Source: Blautia coccoides (lineage in GTDB: Bacteria; Bacillota; Clostridia; Lachnospirales; Lachnospiraceae). Taken from it: a stretch of DNA of 64,000 bases. A program made the translations under genes and the position numbers. Below the pieces are notes generated by a model that saw only the letters and a list, made by a program, of their open reading frames with translations, searched no databases and was not told the origin of the DNA. Below, in pieces: positions 25,991-35,012 of this stretch; within the stretch, counting starts at the first letter, position 1, and each line of letters begins with the position of its first letter. Location: positions 4,188,501 through 4,252,500 of the forward strand of contig NZ_CP136422.1 of the NCBI RefSeq assembly GCF_034355335.1, read 5' to 3'.

Positions 25991-26853
25991 GCTCCGTGTT
26001 TTTTTACGACTACCTTTGCGGCTGTCGGAACGCGATAACCGGTATTGATCTCAACCTGAGCAAGCGTGCCGTTGAAATTCTCGGAATCTTTCAGACGGAT
26101 CATCTCCAGGTTGTCCACGATGGAGAATCCGTTCCAGTCGTACATGATAAAGTCAATACCGGTCAGATCTACTGTCTTAAGGTCACCTGCATAGTTGTAA
26201 TACTTAGCAGCGCTCAGCACATCCAGCATGTTTGCTTCAACCCACAACATGCCCAGCCATCTGCCAATCTGTCCGGACTGCATGATGCTGTCATTTGTGA
26301 CCGGTGTATACTGCTCGCCGGCAGCTTCCAGCATAGTGGAGTACGCATCAACGGATGCAAGCACGATGTTCGCCACGGCTTTTCCTTTACGCACTACTTT
26401 ACGGGCCTCGATGATTTTCTTTTTGATGTTTGCCGCGGTGAGTGCTTCTGTGTCACTCATTGCTGTGCCCTCATTTGCAAGGCAAGCAAGACCGGACGCC
26501 TGCCATCCTTCCTTACAATCCATAACGGCCTGGGACAAATGCTCTTCCGCCATGTTGTACGGTACACCCTGGGCCTGAATGTTATAGATTTTCTTAGATT
26601 TCTGCTGCATATTGTTCAGCCTCATGTCAATCAGCTCATTAGTTACCTTTTCATGGCTAAAATCAGCCGCCGGGGTCTTCGGGTCCTGTACACCATCAGC
26701 TCCAACCTTAAAGATCTTAACCAGACCAGATGCCGCATCACCCTGGAATTTATCCGTATAGGTCATGCCCGGCTGAAAAATAGAGTCATAGTATAAATTC
26801 GGCTCTACAATATTGCTGTATTTTTCCGTTACGTTATATCCACCATATTCCAT
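25987..26853 (-). CDS. Major capsid protein
   Basis: 288 residues (MEYGGYNVTEKYSNIVEPNLYYDSIFQPGM). Located between the GP20-type scaffold and the connectors, with HK97-type features: a helical spine (NIKKKIIEARKVVRKGKAVANIVLAS) and the C-terminal TGIDFIMYDWNGFSIVDNLEMIRL strand region. The 3' end carries the slippery run A AAA AAA, so a longer fusion form with the domain at 25712 is likely. Confidence 0.85.
   Translation of the reverse strand: MEYGGYNVTEKYSNIVEPNLYYDSIFQPGMTYTDKFQGDAASGLVKIFKVGADGVQDPKTPAADFSHEKVTNELIDMRLNNMQQKSKKIYNIQAQGVPYNMAEEHLSQAVMDCKEGWQASGLACLANEGTAMSDTEALTAANIKKKIIEARKVVRKGKAVANIVLASVDAYSTMLEAAGEQYTPVTNDSIMQSGQIGRWLGMLWVEANMLDVLSAAKYYNYAGDLKTVDLTGIDFIMYDWNGFSIVDNLEMIRLKDSENFNGTLAQVEINTGYRVPTAAKVVVKKHGA
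25999..26005 (-). other. Programmed -1 frameshift site, major capsid gene
   Basis: Minus strand reads GTA AAA AAA CAC GGA GCT TGA; the seven A residues form a perfect A AAA AAA slippery heptamer in phase. Slipping -1 reads T-R-S-L-T-S-L into the downstream domain without a stop. A short stem (ACGGAG with CTCCGT) follows. Capsid genes of other siphoviruses, for example Listeria phage PSA, also use recoding. Confidence 0.72.
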
Positions 26854-26866
26854 AGTTCAATCTCCT

Positions 26867-27508
26867 TTACTTACCTCTGTAATATTTGTTGTTACCATAC
26901 TTCTGTTTTAAATAGGATTCTTCAGAGTCTACAACTCCGGGCTTATAGGTACCACTGGTTCCTCTCACCCATGTTTTTTTCTGGGGTGGCTCCTCTTTCT
27001 GTTCGGATTCAAAGTCATCCGGATACTGCTCCTTCATCTTTTTCATGTAGTCTTCCGCACCTACAAAAGTGCCATCCTTAAATTCAAGATTCTGAGCCAT
27101 GAAATCCGAGAGAATACTTTTTCTTGCAAGAGGGGACTTGATTTTCTGACCATCGAGGTACTTCTCGGCCGCGAATGTCCTCTTCTGGGTCTCGATCTGC
27201 TGATTCAGCGCCGCTGTGTCAGTCTCATACTTTTGTTTCCATTCATCCGCAGATTTTTTAATGCCTTCAATGTCCATTTCCTTATAAGATTCAATAGTGG
27301 TGTTTGCCTCCGTGAGCTGCTTCTTATACCCATCGGCTTCTGTTTTCAGGCCGGTATATTTCTCCTTGCTGACATACGCCCCCTCGGACAGGTCAACAAA
27401 CTTTACAGGGTTCTCTTTCTGCTCATCAGCACCATTTACCTCTGCAATTTTTGCATCTACCTGAGCGTAAAGCTCATCCCCAAGTAATTCTTTTAAATCC
27501 ATATTCAT
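26867..27508 (-). CDS. Phage GP20-type scaffold protein
   Basis: 213 residues, long coiled coil (YKKQLTEANTTIESYKEMDIEGIKKSADEWKQ...), then ARKSILSDFMAQNLEFKDGTFVGAEDYMKKMKEQYPDDF, the hallmark of GP20 scaffold proteins. Sits just upstream of the capsid gene. Expected to be cleaved or removed during head maturation, possibly by the Prp-like protease upstream. Confidence 0.88.
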   Translation of the reverse strand: MNMDLKELLGDELYAQVDAKIAEVNGADEQKENPVKFVDLSEGAYVSKEKYTGLKTEADGYKKQLTEANTTIESYKEMDIEGIKKSADEWKQKYETDTAALNQQIETQKRTFAAEKYLDGQKIKSPLARKSILSDFMAQNLEFKDGTFVGAEDYMKKMKEQYPDDFESEQKEEPPQKKTWVRGTSGTYKPGVVDSEESYLKQKYGNNKYYRGK

Positions 27509-27617
27509 CCTTTCCGCCTTCGTTTTTATATCCGGTGTCTTCCGGTGGCTGCACAGTTTATATGACTTGCCGGTCAGTTTCCGAGACCTTTTAAACGTCT
27601 TAACCGGTATTGGACAT

Positions 27618-27644
27618 AAAAAAACACCCGGGCGTCCCCGCGTG
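27618..27644 (-). terminator. Terminator after the Prp-like gene
   Basis: Minus strand CACGCGGG-GACG-CCCGGGTG (one mismatch; 27644-27625) followed by seven T residues. It separates Prp-like/minor head transcripts from scaffold and capsid, perhaps to set relative amounts. Confidence 0.7.
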
Positions 27645-27645
27645 C

Positions 27646-27939
27646 TTATTTACCATATTTGATTTGTACCCCTGGATAATCCCTCTCAATGGCACATATG
27701 CCAAGGAAAAAGGAATCCACCAATGTTCTACCTCTTTCTGAGAGGTCATCCCAGATAATCTCTGTATATCCCTGCCGCTCTTCCACAAACACCTGATCAG
27801 GCGTCAGGGTCTCCAGGGACAGCACGAGGTTATATGCAAGGACAGAAACCGCAGCACATACGATATCACGACCCTGTTTGTCATATCCTGCATGGCCGCT
27901 GATATCTACTCCGGTACGCCCCATAGTTACTACAATCAA
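27646..27939 (-). CDS. Prp-like cysteine protease
   Basis: 97 residues. The motif GHAGYDKQGRDIVCAAVSVLAYN places the catalytic His at 16 and Cys at 28, as in Prp (YsxB), the protease that trims ribosomal protein L27 and is used by some staphylococcal phages for capsid and scaffold processing. Here a phage copy lies next to the scaffold gene, which suggests it is this phage's head-maturation protease (inference). Confidence 0.75.
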   Translation of the reverse strand: MIVVTMGRTGVDISGHAGYDKQGRDIVCAAVSVLAYNLVLSLETLTPDQVFVEERQGYTEIIWDDLSERGRTLVDSFFLGICAIERDYPGVQIKYGK

Positions 27940-27995
27940 GTAACATCACCTCCAAAAGGCACAAAATACCGCGCAATCAATATTGACCGGTGATA

Positions 27996-28244
27996 TTAAT
28001 GCCACATCACCAATTTATCATTGGGAATTTCCTTTTCCTTTGATATTCCTACAAGAGCATTACGCGCATGCATCACATGCCCTTTACACCATTCATAGCC
28101 AGGCGGCAGGTGATAGCTTACGAGCTCCTCGGTCATAGAGTTAACCGATACATGCCCTGGGGTCTCACCATCCTCTGGGTAGATTTCACACTCTATAATG
28201 GCACCTTTTTTACTTATGTTTTTTAATTTTACCATGTATTTCAC
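27996..28244 (-). CDS. Hypothetical phage protein, 82 aa
   Basis: GTG start at 28244 with AAGGAG eight bases upstream. Product MKYMVKLKNISKKGAIIECEIYPED... HLPPGYEWCKGHVMHARNALVGI. No family recognised; this small protein lies in the head gene block between minor head and Prp-like genes. Confidence 0.6.
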   Translation of the reverse strand: MKYMVKLKNISKKGAIIECEIYPEDGETPGHVSVNSMTEELVSYHLPPGYEWCKGHVMHARNALVGISKEKEIPNDKLVMWH

Positions 28245-28293
28245 TCACTCATCTCCTTACCGTAGCAATTTGGGGTGGTATCTCTTGTACCGC

Positions 28294-29517
28294 TTATACA
28301 TTCGACTTTATTGTACCATTTCTTCCTAATTTTGCAACAGCTTTTGCAGGTATTCTCCCGCCTGACATCCTCCCGAGACCGTCCATGTACACACGCTCCA
28401 TCTGCGGCTGAAGGCCCATGATTTTCGAGAATCCTTTGTATTCATGCAACGTCTGCAGATACTTTGCTTGAGCTGCCAGCACTGCATCGTGATCACCACC
28501 CTCTTTCAGGTATTTGATCCGTTCCCGCTGCGCCCGCATGGTTGTCTCCATCTCGCGTTGTCTCCGCCGGCATGTGTAACCATCATATTCCTTACCCCGG
28601 TATTTTCTGATCCTGGCGTCATCCTCTCGGATATCCTCCAGCATCTCATCTGTATAAGTTCTGGTTGATATCCCCCGGATAAAGGGCAGGTATGAATGCG
28701 TACAGTTTGCACCGCAGAGACCGGTCACACTGCCAAGGCCGCAAACAGACTCCAGTTCTCGGCGGCTGTACACCCTGCCCTGCCATACCGCATGTGTTGG
28801 CCGTGCACCATAATGCGCTGTGACCTCGTAATCGTCCGTTTCCAGCTCTTTTGCAAGTTGCTCGTTGATTTTATTGCCGAGGTTATGCACGCCTGTCATA
28901 ACGGCTCTTCTGGCCGCTACAGGTGCCCTGTTGCTATACCCGCTCGCGTAATCAACAGAACGGATACCCGATGAAGTCATCTCACGCACCACCCGGCGTA
29001 AAGCCGTGTTGTAGTCAAAAGCGCCTGACGCAATGTCGAGACAAGCCCGATCAAGATACTTTTGATAGTATTCAGACAGTGGTGTAAATACCCTTTTCCC
29101 ATTTCCGTAGTCCAATGAGAATCCCAATGACTGCGATATATTTTTAATCTCGCCTTTTGTCTGACTGACGATCGCAGATGACAGCCCCTGCAACCAGTCA
29201 TTTTCTTCGGGCGGGACAAACTGCCCATTTACCTGCTCATACAGGCTCTTGTTACGCACATACTCCCAGTCTATCACTTTGTCGTACAAGGCAAACAATT
29301 CAGGATATGCGGCATCCAGCAGCTCTTTTAGCTCATCCTCGATAAATTCGGTTGAGTTTCCCAGGATCTTGACGCGGTTGAGCTGGTAGTCTGCCGTGGA
29401 TGTTATCTCCCCTGTCTTCTTGATCCGCCTGACCACATCAGACATGATCCTGTCCTGTAGCCCATAAAACAGTTTTTCAACCTGCAGCGGCAGGCTCCCC
29501 ATTTCTTCCGGTCGCAT
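28294..29517 (-). CDS. Minor head protein (Mu-F / minor capsid 2 family)
   Basis: 407 residues, directly after the portal gene. N-terminal helical part and a C-terminal domain with TAHYGARPTHAVWQGRVYS and CGLGSVTGLCGANCTHSYLPFIRGIS, characteristic of phage minor capsid proteins of the SPP1 gp7 type. Probably associates with the portal and DNA. Confidence 0.85.
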   Translation of the reverse strand: MRPEEMGSLPLQVEKLFYGLQDRIMSDVVRRIKKTGEITSTADYQLNRVKILGNSTEFIEDELKELLDAAYPELFALYDKVIDWEYVRNKSLYEQVNGQFVPPEENDWLQGLSSAIVSQTKGEIKNISQSLGFSLDYGNGKRVFTPLSEYYQKYLDRACLDIASGAFDYNTALRRVVREMTSSGIRSVDYASGYSNRAPVAARRAVMTGVHNLGNKINEQLAKELETDDYEVTAHYGARPTHAVWQGRVYSRRELESVCGLGSVTGLCGANCTHSYLPFIRGISTRTYTDEMLEDIREDDARIRKYRGKEYDGYTCRRRQREMETTMRAQRERIKYLKEGGDHDAVLAAQAKYLQTLHEYKGFSKIMGLQPQMERVYMDGLGRMSGGRIPAKAVAKLGRNGTIKSNV

Positions 29518-29522
29518 CTACA

Positions 29523-30908
29523 TCACTCCTGTGTGTCATCCGGGAACTGTATCTTCGCAAGTGCCTTGACTGCCTGGTCCTCCGTCTCACCGTAACGCTT
29601 CATCCTGAATTCCACCGGGCCAATGATCCCGGCAGCCAGGTCGGCTCTGAGCTGCTCCAGCTCGTACTTTTTATCCACGATGAGGGAATCATCCCAGTCA
29701 CATGACACCTCTACCTTTCCAGGCGGGGCAAGGTGACCAAATTCCACCCATACCTCTATTGACCTGACAAGGGAGCGGATAGCCTCCTCTGTACTGTTCT
29801 GGATGTCCTTTACTGTAGAGTAGGACCGCTGTTTACTGGTCTTGATCTCCTCCGCTGTCTTCTCCACACTTTGCGGGTCAGACAGTGTGCCGTATGCCAG
29901 ACCGCTGTTAAACTCCACTTTTTGTATGATACGGTTATATCCGTTAAAAAAGCTCTGGTCACGGATGTCGGGTGAATACACGTTGAACAGGGGCTTTCCA
30001 GTTGTGGGGTCAGCAATGCTGTTTCCCATCGGATAATACAAGCGCTCCTGCCCTTTTGGAAGGAGTACTTCACCCTGTCGATTTTTCTTGAAAAATTCAT
30101 TCGACGCCTGGATCGCCGTTTCCTTCGATTTGTATTCCCAGAGCGTTGCCCCATAAATCTCATCCGCATCCTGTATCTGTTTCTCAGCCCTGGAATAGAC
30201 CGCCACTCCCAGAGGAGAATCCGGGTCTATGTTATTTGCAAGCGGCATTTTTAGGTATGAAAAGAGCGTACAGTCCGCATTCTGAAATTCCTCATGTGGA
30301 GAAATGTCGGCCCACTCATCAACAGTTTCAAGCTTTATCTCCATGCCAAGCTGTACGATCTCATCGGTCTTTACAATAGCCTTCGTACTCACAAATGCCC
30401 GATTCTCAACGGTATATCTGCCATCCTGCAGGCTGTGGTGTTCCAATCTCGTGTATAGTTTCTTCCCCTTACGTCTAAATTCCGGGAATATTGCCCCGGT
30501 CATCGCTCCAGAAGAATCAAACTCCGTCGGATAACAGTTGCCAGCCCTCACCACATCCACTGCAACTGTATCACCAGAGGGATATGGTTTAAAACAAATA
30601 CCGCCTGCAGCACCGGCATACTCTACATATTTGCGAAGATTGCTCCGGAATCCTGTCAGTATCTCGTCAATAAATTCCGCCCTGGGACTGCCGCTGATCT
30701 CTATCTTTGCCTCGTTTGTAACAAGCCGGGCAAACTCAGAGCTGATAGCAGCCGGCAGGTTTAATCCCTTGACGTCTTTACTGAGCCAGGGCGGTTTGTT
30801 TCGGTACATACGCTGCCAGCGGTATATGGCGTCTGCCATCTCTGGTGACACCGCGATATCGACGCCCAGGGCCTTTTTTATGCTCTCATACTGTATCATG
30901 CTTATCAC
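29523..30908 (-). CDS. Portal protein, SPP1 gp6 type
   Basis: 461 residues: YRWQRMYRNKPPWL and GGICFKPYPSG, then TEEAIRSLVRSIEVWVEF are typical of SPP1-type portals. Lies 1 bp after the large terminase gene. Forms the dodecameric DNA channel at the head vertex. The start could also be the second Met (MIQYESIKKALG). Confidence 0.88.
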   Translation of the reverse strand: MISMIQYESIKKALGVDIAVSPEMADAIYRWQRMYRNKPPWLSKDVKGLNLPAAISSEFARLVTNEAKIEISGSPRAEFIDEILTGFRSNLRKYVEYAGAAGGICFKPYPSGDTVAVDVVRAGNCYPTEFDSSGAMTGAIFPEFRRKGKKLYTRLEHHSLQDGRYTVENRAFVSTKAIVKTDEIVQLGMEIKLETVDEWADISPHEEFQNADCTLFSYLKMPLANNIDPDSPLGVAVYSRAEKQIQDADEIYGATLWEYKSKETAIQASNEFFKKNRQGEVLLPKGQERLYYPMGNSIADPTTGKPLFNVYSPDIRDQSFFNGYNRIIQKVEFNSGLAYGTLSDPQSVEKTAEEIKTSKQRSYSTVKDIQNSTEEAIRSLVRSIEVWVEFGHLAPPGKVEVSCDWDDSLIVDKKYELEQLRADLAAGIIGPVEFRMKRYGETEDQAVKALAKIQFPDDTQE

Positions 30909-30909
30909 C

Positions 30910-32250
30910 TCACTCTCTATCGGATACAGGCAGGAATACGGCTATCAGGCCCCACATACCGCATACAAGATACCTTGTGGCATCCGCAGCGTGGTCGTTG
31001 ACCTTCAGCACTTCCTCTTTGCCCTTCTTGATGCTTTCGGGGTCATATTGGTATAACCCCAATTCTCTGATCAAATGTTTCTGACCCCGGTTTATAAGGA
31101 TCCTCCGGAAAGAAAAGAATTTCTGCACACGGCTGATCCCCAATTTTACGTCATTGAAAGCCGGTATAACCTCTATGTGCGGCATGATCCGCCGCACCTC
31201 CTCGATGAGACCGGCTGCGGAAGGGTCGATAAATACCCAGCTCACCACCCGGTTACACTCCTTTTCCAGTCGGTCGCAAAAGTCTTTCAGTTCTTTTGCA
31301 TATTCCGATGGGGATTTCTGCCCCTCATCTCTGCCGCAATGGTACCACTCATCCAAACCACACAATGCCTGTCGGCTGTAATCCACACCGAATGCCTCGA
31401 ATACCGTCGGATTTTTCTGACCGTAGTCAACACCCACTCCGATCTCCCCGATAGTCTTTTTATCCCCATCAGGCAGACCGTCATAATAATGCAGCTCTGA
31501 CCTGACCATATAATAGACCAGGTCATCCACGCCGGTGCTCTCCCCAAGCCATACCCAGCGATACATCTTAGGATCTGCCTGCTCCATCACTTCTGCCGAT
31601 TCTATCAGATCCGGCCCCAGCCAGTCCTCGGGTACATCCTTGTAATTTGTGTGGATGTGGATGCAGTCTGGTCGCTCCTCCATCTTACGGCACCATTCGT
31701 TGATAGGGGCATTCGGGTTTTTGGGCGGATTATAAAGATAGATCATCTGGAACCCGCCCTGGTTACCCCTGACAAAGGTGGCTTCTATGTTCGCCAGCTC
31801 CTCTTCTCCTTCGCCGTCGTCGAAGAACTCTGTCAGCTCGTCCAGTACGACCAGCTTGATAGGCTTATCCTCGTCAATGATACCCTTTGTATCGTCCACG
31901 CCATCGGATCCGGAGAAATAAATGGTGTTTCCATTCTTTTTGTATGTTATCTCCATCGGAGATTTTCCGATTTTGAACCGTTTTTTGCTGACTCCCAGAC
32001 GGTTGATACCACGTATCATCTCTTTATATACCGTCTTACGTAGCTTATTATGATGCTTACGCAGGACAACACAGGATGCATTTTTCTCAGCCATAATCCG
32101 GAAATCCGTTGCAATGCTCACATAACTGGACTTTGCGCCGGCACGACCTGATGTAAGGATAATGTGCCGATGTTTCCGGTCATTAAACAGGGGGAGATAC
32201 TTTGGAATCACTATATCAGATATCTTAATCTGCTTCTTTTGGTGCATCAT
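30910..32250 (-). CDS. terL: Terminase large subunit
   Basis: 446 residues from MMHQKKQIKISD; AGGAGTGGAGATATAC precedes this start, and the first nine upstream codons are left out. ATPase motifs TSGRAGAKSSY (Walker A) and KLVVLDELTEFFDDG (Walker B); nuclease residues in GVGVDYGQKNPTVFEAFG and FIDPSAAGL. PBSX/Terminase_3 type. Cuts and pumps DNA into the head. Overlaps the small subunit gene. Confidence 0.92.
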   Translation of the reverse strand: MMHQKKQIKISDIVIPKYLPLFNDRKHRHIILTSGRAGAKSSYVSIATDFRIMAEKNASCVVLRKHHNKLRKTVYKEMIRGINRLGVSKKRFKIGKSPMEITYKKNGNTIYFSGSDGVDDTKGIIDEDKPIKLVVLDELTEFFDDGEGEEELANIEATFVRGNQGGFQMIYLYNPPKNPNAPINEWCRKMEERPDCIHIHTNYKDVPEDWLGPDLIESAEVMEQADPKMYRWVWLGESTGVDDLVYYMVRSELHYYDGLPDGDKKTIGEIGVGVDYGQKNPTVFEAFGVDYSRQALCGLDEWYHCGRDEGQKSPSEYAKELKDFCDRLEKECNRVVSWVFIDPSAAGLIEEVRRIMPHIEVIPAFNDVKLGISRVQKFFSFRRILINRGQKHLIRELGLYQYDPESIKKGKEEVLKVNDHAADATRYLVCGMWGLIAVFLPVSDRE

Positions 32251-33004
32251 TGTATATCTCCACTCCTTCCTCTCCATCGTCGTCCTGCCCTTCTCGGTTT
32301 AATTTATCCACCTGGGCTTTTATAAGCTCCAGATGTGCGTCATCATACCCAAACTTATGCAATGCCTCTATGGCACGCTGGCGCCTTGCCTGCACCCTGG
32401 TAAGAGCCTCCTCAACTGCCTGTATCTGCCCAAGGATACCCGTAAATTCTCGCAAGTCTGTGATCTTGCCTTTTTCAAATCCTGCAGTGTATTTTGTCAC
32501 TGTCATGCCCGGCGGAACTTTTGTTGAGATGGCGCCTGGCTCGTCATCTTCTTCCTCTGGTGCGCATTCTTCCAATTCGCGCAGGCTATCTATGCGTTTC
32601 AGCATCCGGCGCTCCCGGACTGTTAAAAGCTGTATCTCCTGTAGCAGCAACTGCTCTTTATCCGGTTGCACCAGTTCCAGTAACCGTTTCTCTTCCTGAT
32701 CCAAGGTATCAAAAAAGAGAGTCTCAAACTCTCCTGTTTTCACTGCATTCTTATTTCCCGGCGGACCTGTTCCACCGTGACCTACGGCATTTCTGTTGCC
32801 AGGCTGCCCGCCCTTCCTCCTTTGCGAACGTTCGCTTTTATTTAACGAGCGCTCGCTTCCCCACTTATATGTGCTCTTCCAACGCCGAACAGTCCCTTCC
32901 GGCAAATTTAGTTGACTTGCAATCTCAACTAATTTCTTTCCGTTCAGGTACATCTCCTTTGCCTTCACAGCTCGCTCATCCAATTTCCGCGGCACCCTCA
33001 CCAC
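32225..33004 (-). CDS. terS: Terminase small subunit
   Basis: 259 residues. N-terminal HTH (VEIASQLNLPEGTVRRWKSTYKW) followed by the GGQPGNRNAVGHGGTGPPGNKNAVKTGEF stretch, which is characteristic of this phage TerS family, and a helical C terminus. It recognises the packaging site and loads the large subunit. First late structural gene. Confidence 0.88.
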   Translation of the reverse strand: MVRVPRKLDERAVKAKEMYLNGKKLVEIASQLNLPEGTVRRWKSTYKWGSERSLNKSERSQRRKGGQPGNRNAVGHGGTGPPGNKNAVKTGEFETLFFDTLDQEEKRLLELVQPDKEQLLLQEIQLLTVRERRMLKRIDSLRELEECAPEEEDDEPGAISTKVPPGMTVTKYTAGFEKGKITDLREFTGILGQIQAVEEALTRVQARRQRAIEALHKFGYDDAHLELIKAQVDKLNREGQDDDGEEGVEIYNDAPKEAD

Positions 33005-33032
33005 CTCTCAATCGTTTCGTTTTGATGTATAC

Positions 33033-33059
33033 AAAAAGAGCCAACCCGGAGGTGGACTC
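33033..33059 (-). terminator. Terminator of the ParA-headed cargo operon
   Basis: Minus strand nine-base stem (33059-33051 with 33046-33038, one mismatch and one G-U), loop TCCG, followed by five T residues, starting six bases after the last gene. Confidence 0.65.
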
Positions 33060-33064
33060 TCTAA

Positions 33065-33754
33065 TTACTTCTCGTACTTCAACATATTTAATATTCTATT
33101 TTTTCTTTTCTTAGAAGACATTTTAGCTATACTCATTCTTTCAAAAGCATTCAATTTATTAAAATCTATATTAAATATTTTATTCAAAATGTTGTATGAT
33201 ATAAATAAAAAATTAGACAAATCATCAGATAGTCTACAAATAAAATCATTTCTATTCTTTAGAATATCTCCAAGAAAATTCAATTCTTTATCATATACAA
33301 CCGCCTTATCATGTATATCGTTAGAATATTTTGCATAATAAGAATATATTTTTTCTATTTCTTTCTTTACATTTATATCTATATTTGTGTTACTATTAAT
33401 ATCTTCTTTAATATGCCTATAACTTGTTTTATTGATTTTTGAAACATCATTATTATTATAAAGTGAGTATACATATTTCAAAAATTGTTCTATAAAATAT
33501 CTCATGCATGCGTATATTCCAATGCCATCATTTATTGGAAGATATATCAATAGCTTATTCACACAATCACGAAAACGAATATAATACATCAGCCGGTCCA
33601 CGTTTACACCTAATATACTTAAATCCATATACTTTATATATATATCAGACATAATATTACTTTCACAAATCAAATTAAATAATACTTCATTTTGAAAAGA
33701 GGCCATATCTGCCTCTGGAAAATATTTTTTAAGGAATTTTATGTATTCATTCAT
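33065..33754 (-). CDS. Unknown helical protein of cargo operon, 229 aa
   Basis: Third gene of the low-GC operon. All-helical, Asn/Ile/Lys-rich and unlike neighbouring phage genes in composition. Segments YACMRYFIEQFLKYVYS and YYAKYSNDIHDKAV (His 148) recall the S-N-x-I-H pattern of HEPN-type effector domains, but the usual Arg of RX4-6H is not seen, so this is only a hint. I start it at MNEYIKF, which overlaps the previous stop by 8 bp, mirroring the junction before. It could be the effector of a defence-like system. Confidence 0.7.
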   Translation of the reverse strand: MNEYIKFLKKYFPEADMASFQNEVLFNLICESNIMSDIYIKYMDLSILGVNVDRLMYYIRFRDCVNKLLIYLPINDGIGIYACMRYFIEQFLKYVYSLYNNNDVSKINKTSYRHIKEDINSNTNIDINVKKEIEKIYSYYAKYSNDIHDKAVVYDKELNFLGDILKNRNDFICRLSDDLSNFLFISYNILNKIFNIDFNKLNAFERMSIAKMSSKKRKNRILNMLKYEK

Positions 33755-34136
33755 TTTCATCAACTCTTCCATAAAGATTTAGCACTTTTTTCATATAATT
33801 CTCTTTCGATTTCTTTGTTGTATTATCCGACTGTTCATGTTCTTCTGATTTGATTCTGTTTTTTATTTTATCTATGAACTTCCGTACATCTGTTATATCT
33901 GCTTTTTGAAAGATTCTTACAGCTCTTGCCAACATGGCTGTTCTACTTTTAAGCAAGTACAATTTACACTCTATTCCTAATTCTTCCATAAACTCTTTTA
34001 ATTCTGCATTAATTTTAAATTCTTCTTTTGATAAAATAAAACTAACTAAAACAGAATAACTTTCCATACGTACTAATTCTTCATCTTTTAGTCCTTCAAT
34101 ATATTTGATTTTTTTCAACCAAATGCTTCTATTCAT
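33747..34136 (-). CDS. Unknown small helical protein of cargo operon, 129 aa
   Basis: Second gene. ATG at 34136 overlaps the ParA-like stop by 8 bp (ATGAATAG). Helical, Lys/Glu-rich, with SFILSKEEFKINAELKEFMEELGIECKLYLLKSRTAMLARAVRIF in the middle and a charged low-complexity tail (KSEEHEQSDNTTKKSKENY). No family recognised. Tight overlap on both sides means co-expression in fixed ratio with the other two proteins, so it may be an adaptor. Confidence 0.7.
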   Translation of the reverse strand: MNRSIWLKKIKYIEGLKDEELVRMESYSVLVSFILSKEEFKINAELKEFMEELGIECKLYLLKSRTAMLARAVRIFQKADITDVRKFIDKIKNRIKSEEHEQSDNTTKKSKENYMKKVLNLYGRVDENE

Positions 34137-34986
34137 TATTATATTCCCCCACTTTATTGACAAATTCTTGACAAATAGATTTCATGTTATCCCTCAATGC
34201 CTCATCTTTTCTATCGAGAATAAACGTAGATAACTTTGACGTTGGAATTCTATTAGCTTTCAAATATGAATTCTCAAAAAAAGGCATTTTCCTATCTACA
34301 AACGCTTCTTTAATTTGGTCCATATTATTCTTTATTCCACCTTTAGGAATTTTAGGTATTCTCGTGAAAATTATTCCTAAATTATCTAGTGGGTGAGTTC
34401 TAAAATTTGCTCGATAGTTTCCTTTCAAATGATTTACAACTTGTTCAAGCAAATTTACTCCTAACAATGAATAAGCATCAGGAGTTACCGGGATTAAGTA
34501 CAAATCACTTGCGAGTAATGCAGCAATTGTATAAAAAGAATATGTTGGAGGACAATCTATTAGAATATAATCATAGTCTTTTTTCAAATTATTATCTTCT
34601 ATAAAATTTAATAATCTTTGTTCGGATGCTCCTGTTGCGGTTTCTCGCTCCATGAAGATAGTACGAAGCTCTCCAGGTACTATGTGCAATTTATTAGTTA
34701 ATTTCAAAATTATTTCTTCTAAATCAGAGTGCTCCAGTTTGGCAACACTAGTTGAAAATACCTTCTGAATAGAAGGTAGACATAAATCCCCCTTAATTAT
34801 CGTATTCTTCCCTAATACATTATATCTCTCAAAAAAAGACTGTGTACAGTTCGATTGCGGATCTACGTCAATAACTAACACTTTATTTTGAAATTCTTCT
34901 GCTAAATATAATGCTATTTCTTTGCACAAAGAAGTTTTACAAACTCCGCCTTTCATATTTAAAAAAGCTACTACATTTCGCTTCAT
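34129..34986 (-). CDS. ParA/Soj-like P-loop ATPase of cargo operon
   Basis: 285 residues. Deviant Walker A (FLNMKGGVCKTSLCK, Lys 12 and Lys 17), Walker A' (VLVIDVDPQSN) and Walker B (YILIDCPPTYSF) define a ParA-family ATPase. A partition role is not supported: no ParB or parS-like repeat is visible, and the phage integrates. Base composition is far more AT-rich than flanking phage genes, and the operon has its own promoter and terminator, so it is inserted cargo. It may act in lysogen maintenance or defence. Confidence 0.85.
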   Translation of the reverse strand: MKRNVVAFLNMKGGVCKTSLCKEIALYLAEEFQNKVLVIDVDPQSNCTQSFFERYNVLGKNTIIKGDLCLPSIQKVFSTSVAKLEHSDLEEIILKLTNKLHIVPGELRTIFMERETATGASEQRLLNFIEDNNLKKDYDYILIDCPPTYSFYTIAALLASDLYLIPVTPDAYSLLGVNLLEQVVNHLKGNYRANFRTHPLDNLGIIFTRIPKIPKGGIKNNMDQIKEAFVDRKMPFFENSYLKANRIPTSKLSTFILDRKDEALRDNMKSICQEFVNKVGEYNNE

Positions 34987-35012
34987 TTTATCACCCCGTA
35001 TATTTTTTTATA

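Noticed and set aside
34129..34986. ParA as a plasmid-type partition protein
   Set aside because: No ParB gene or parS-like repeats are seen, and an integrase is present; partition is not needed.
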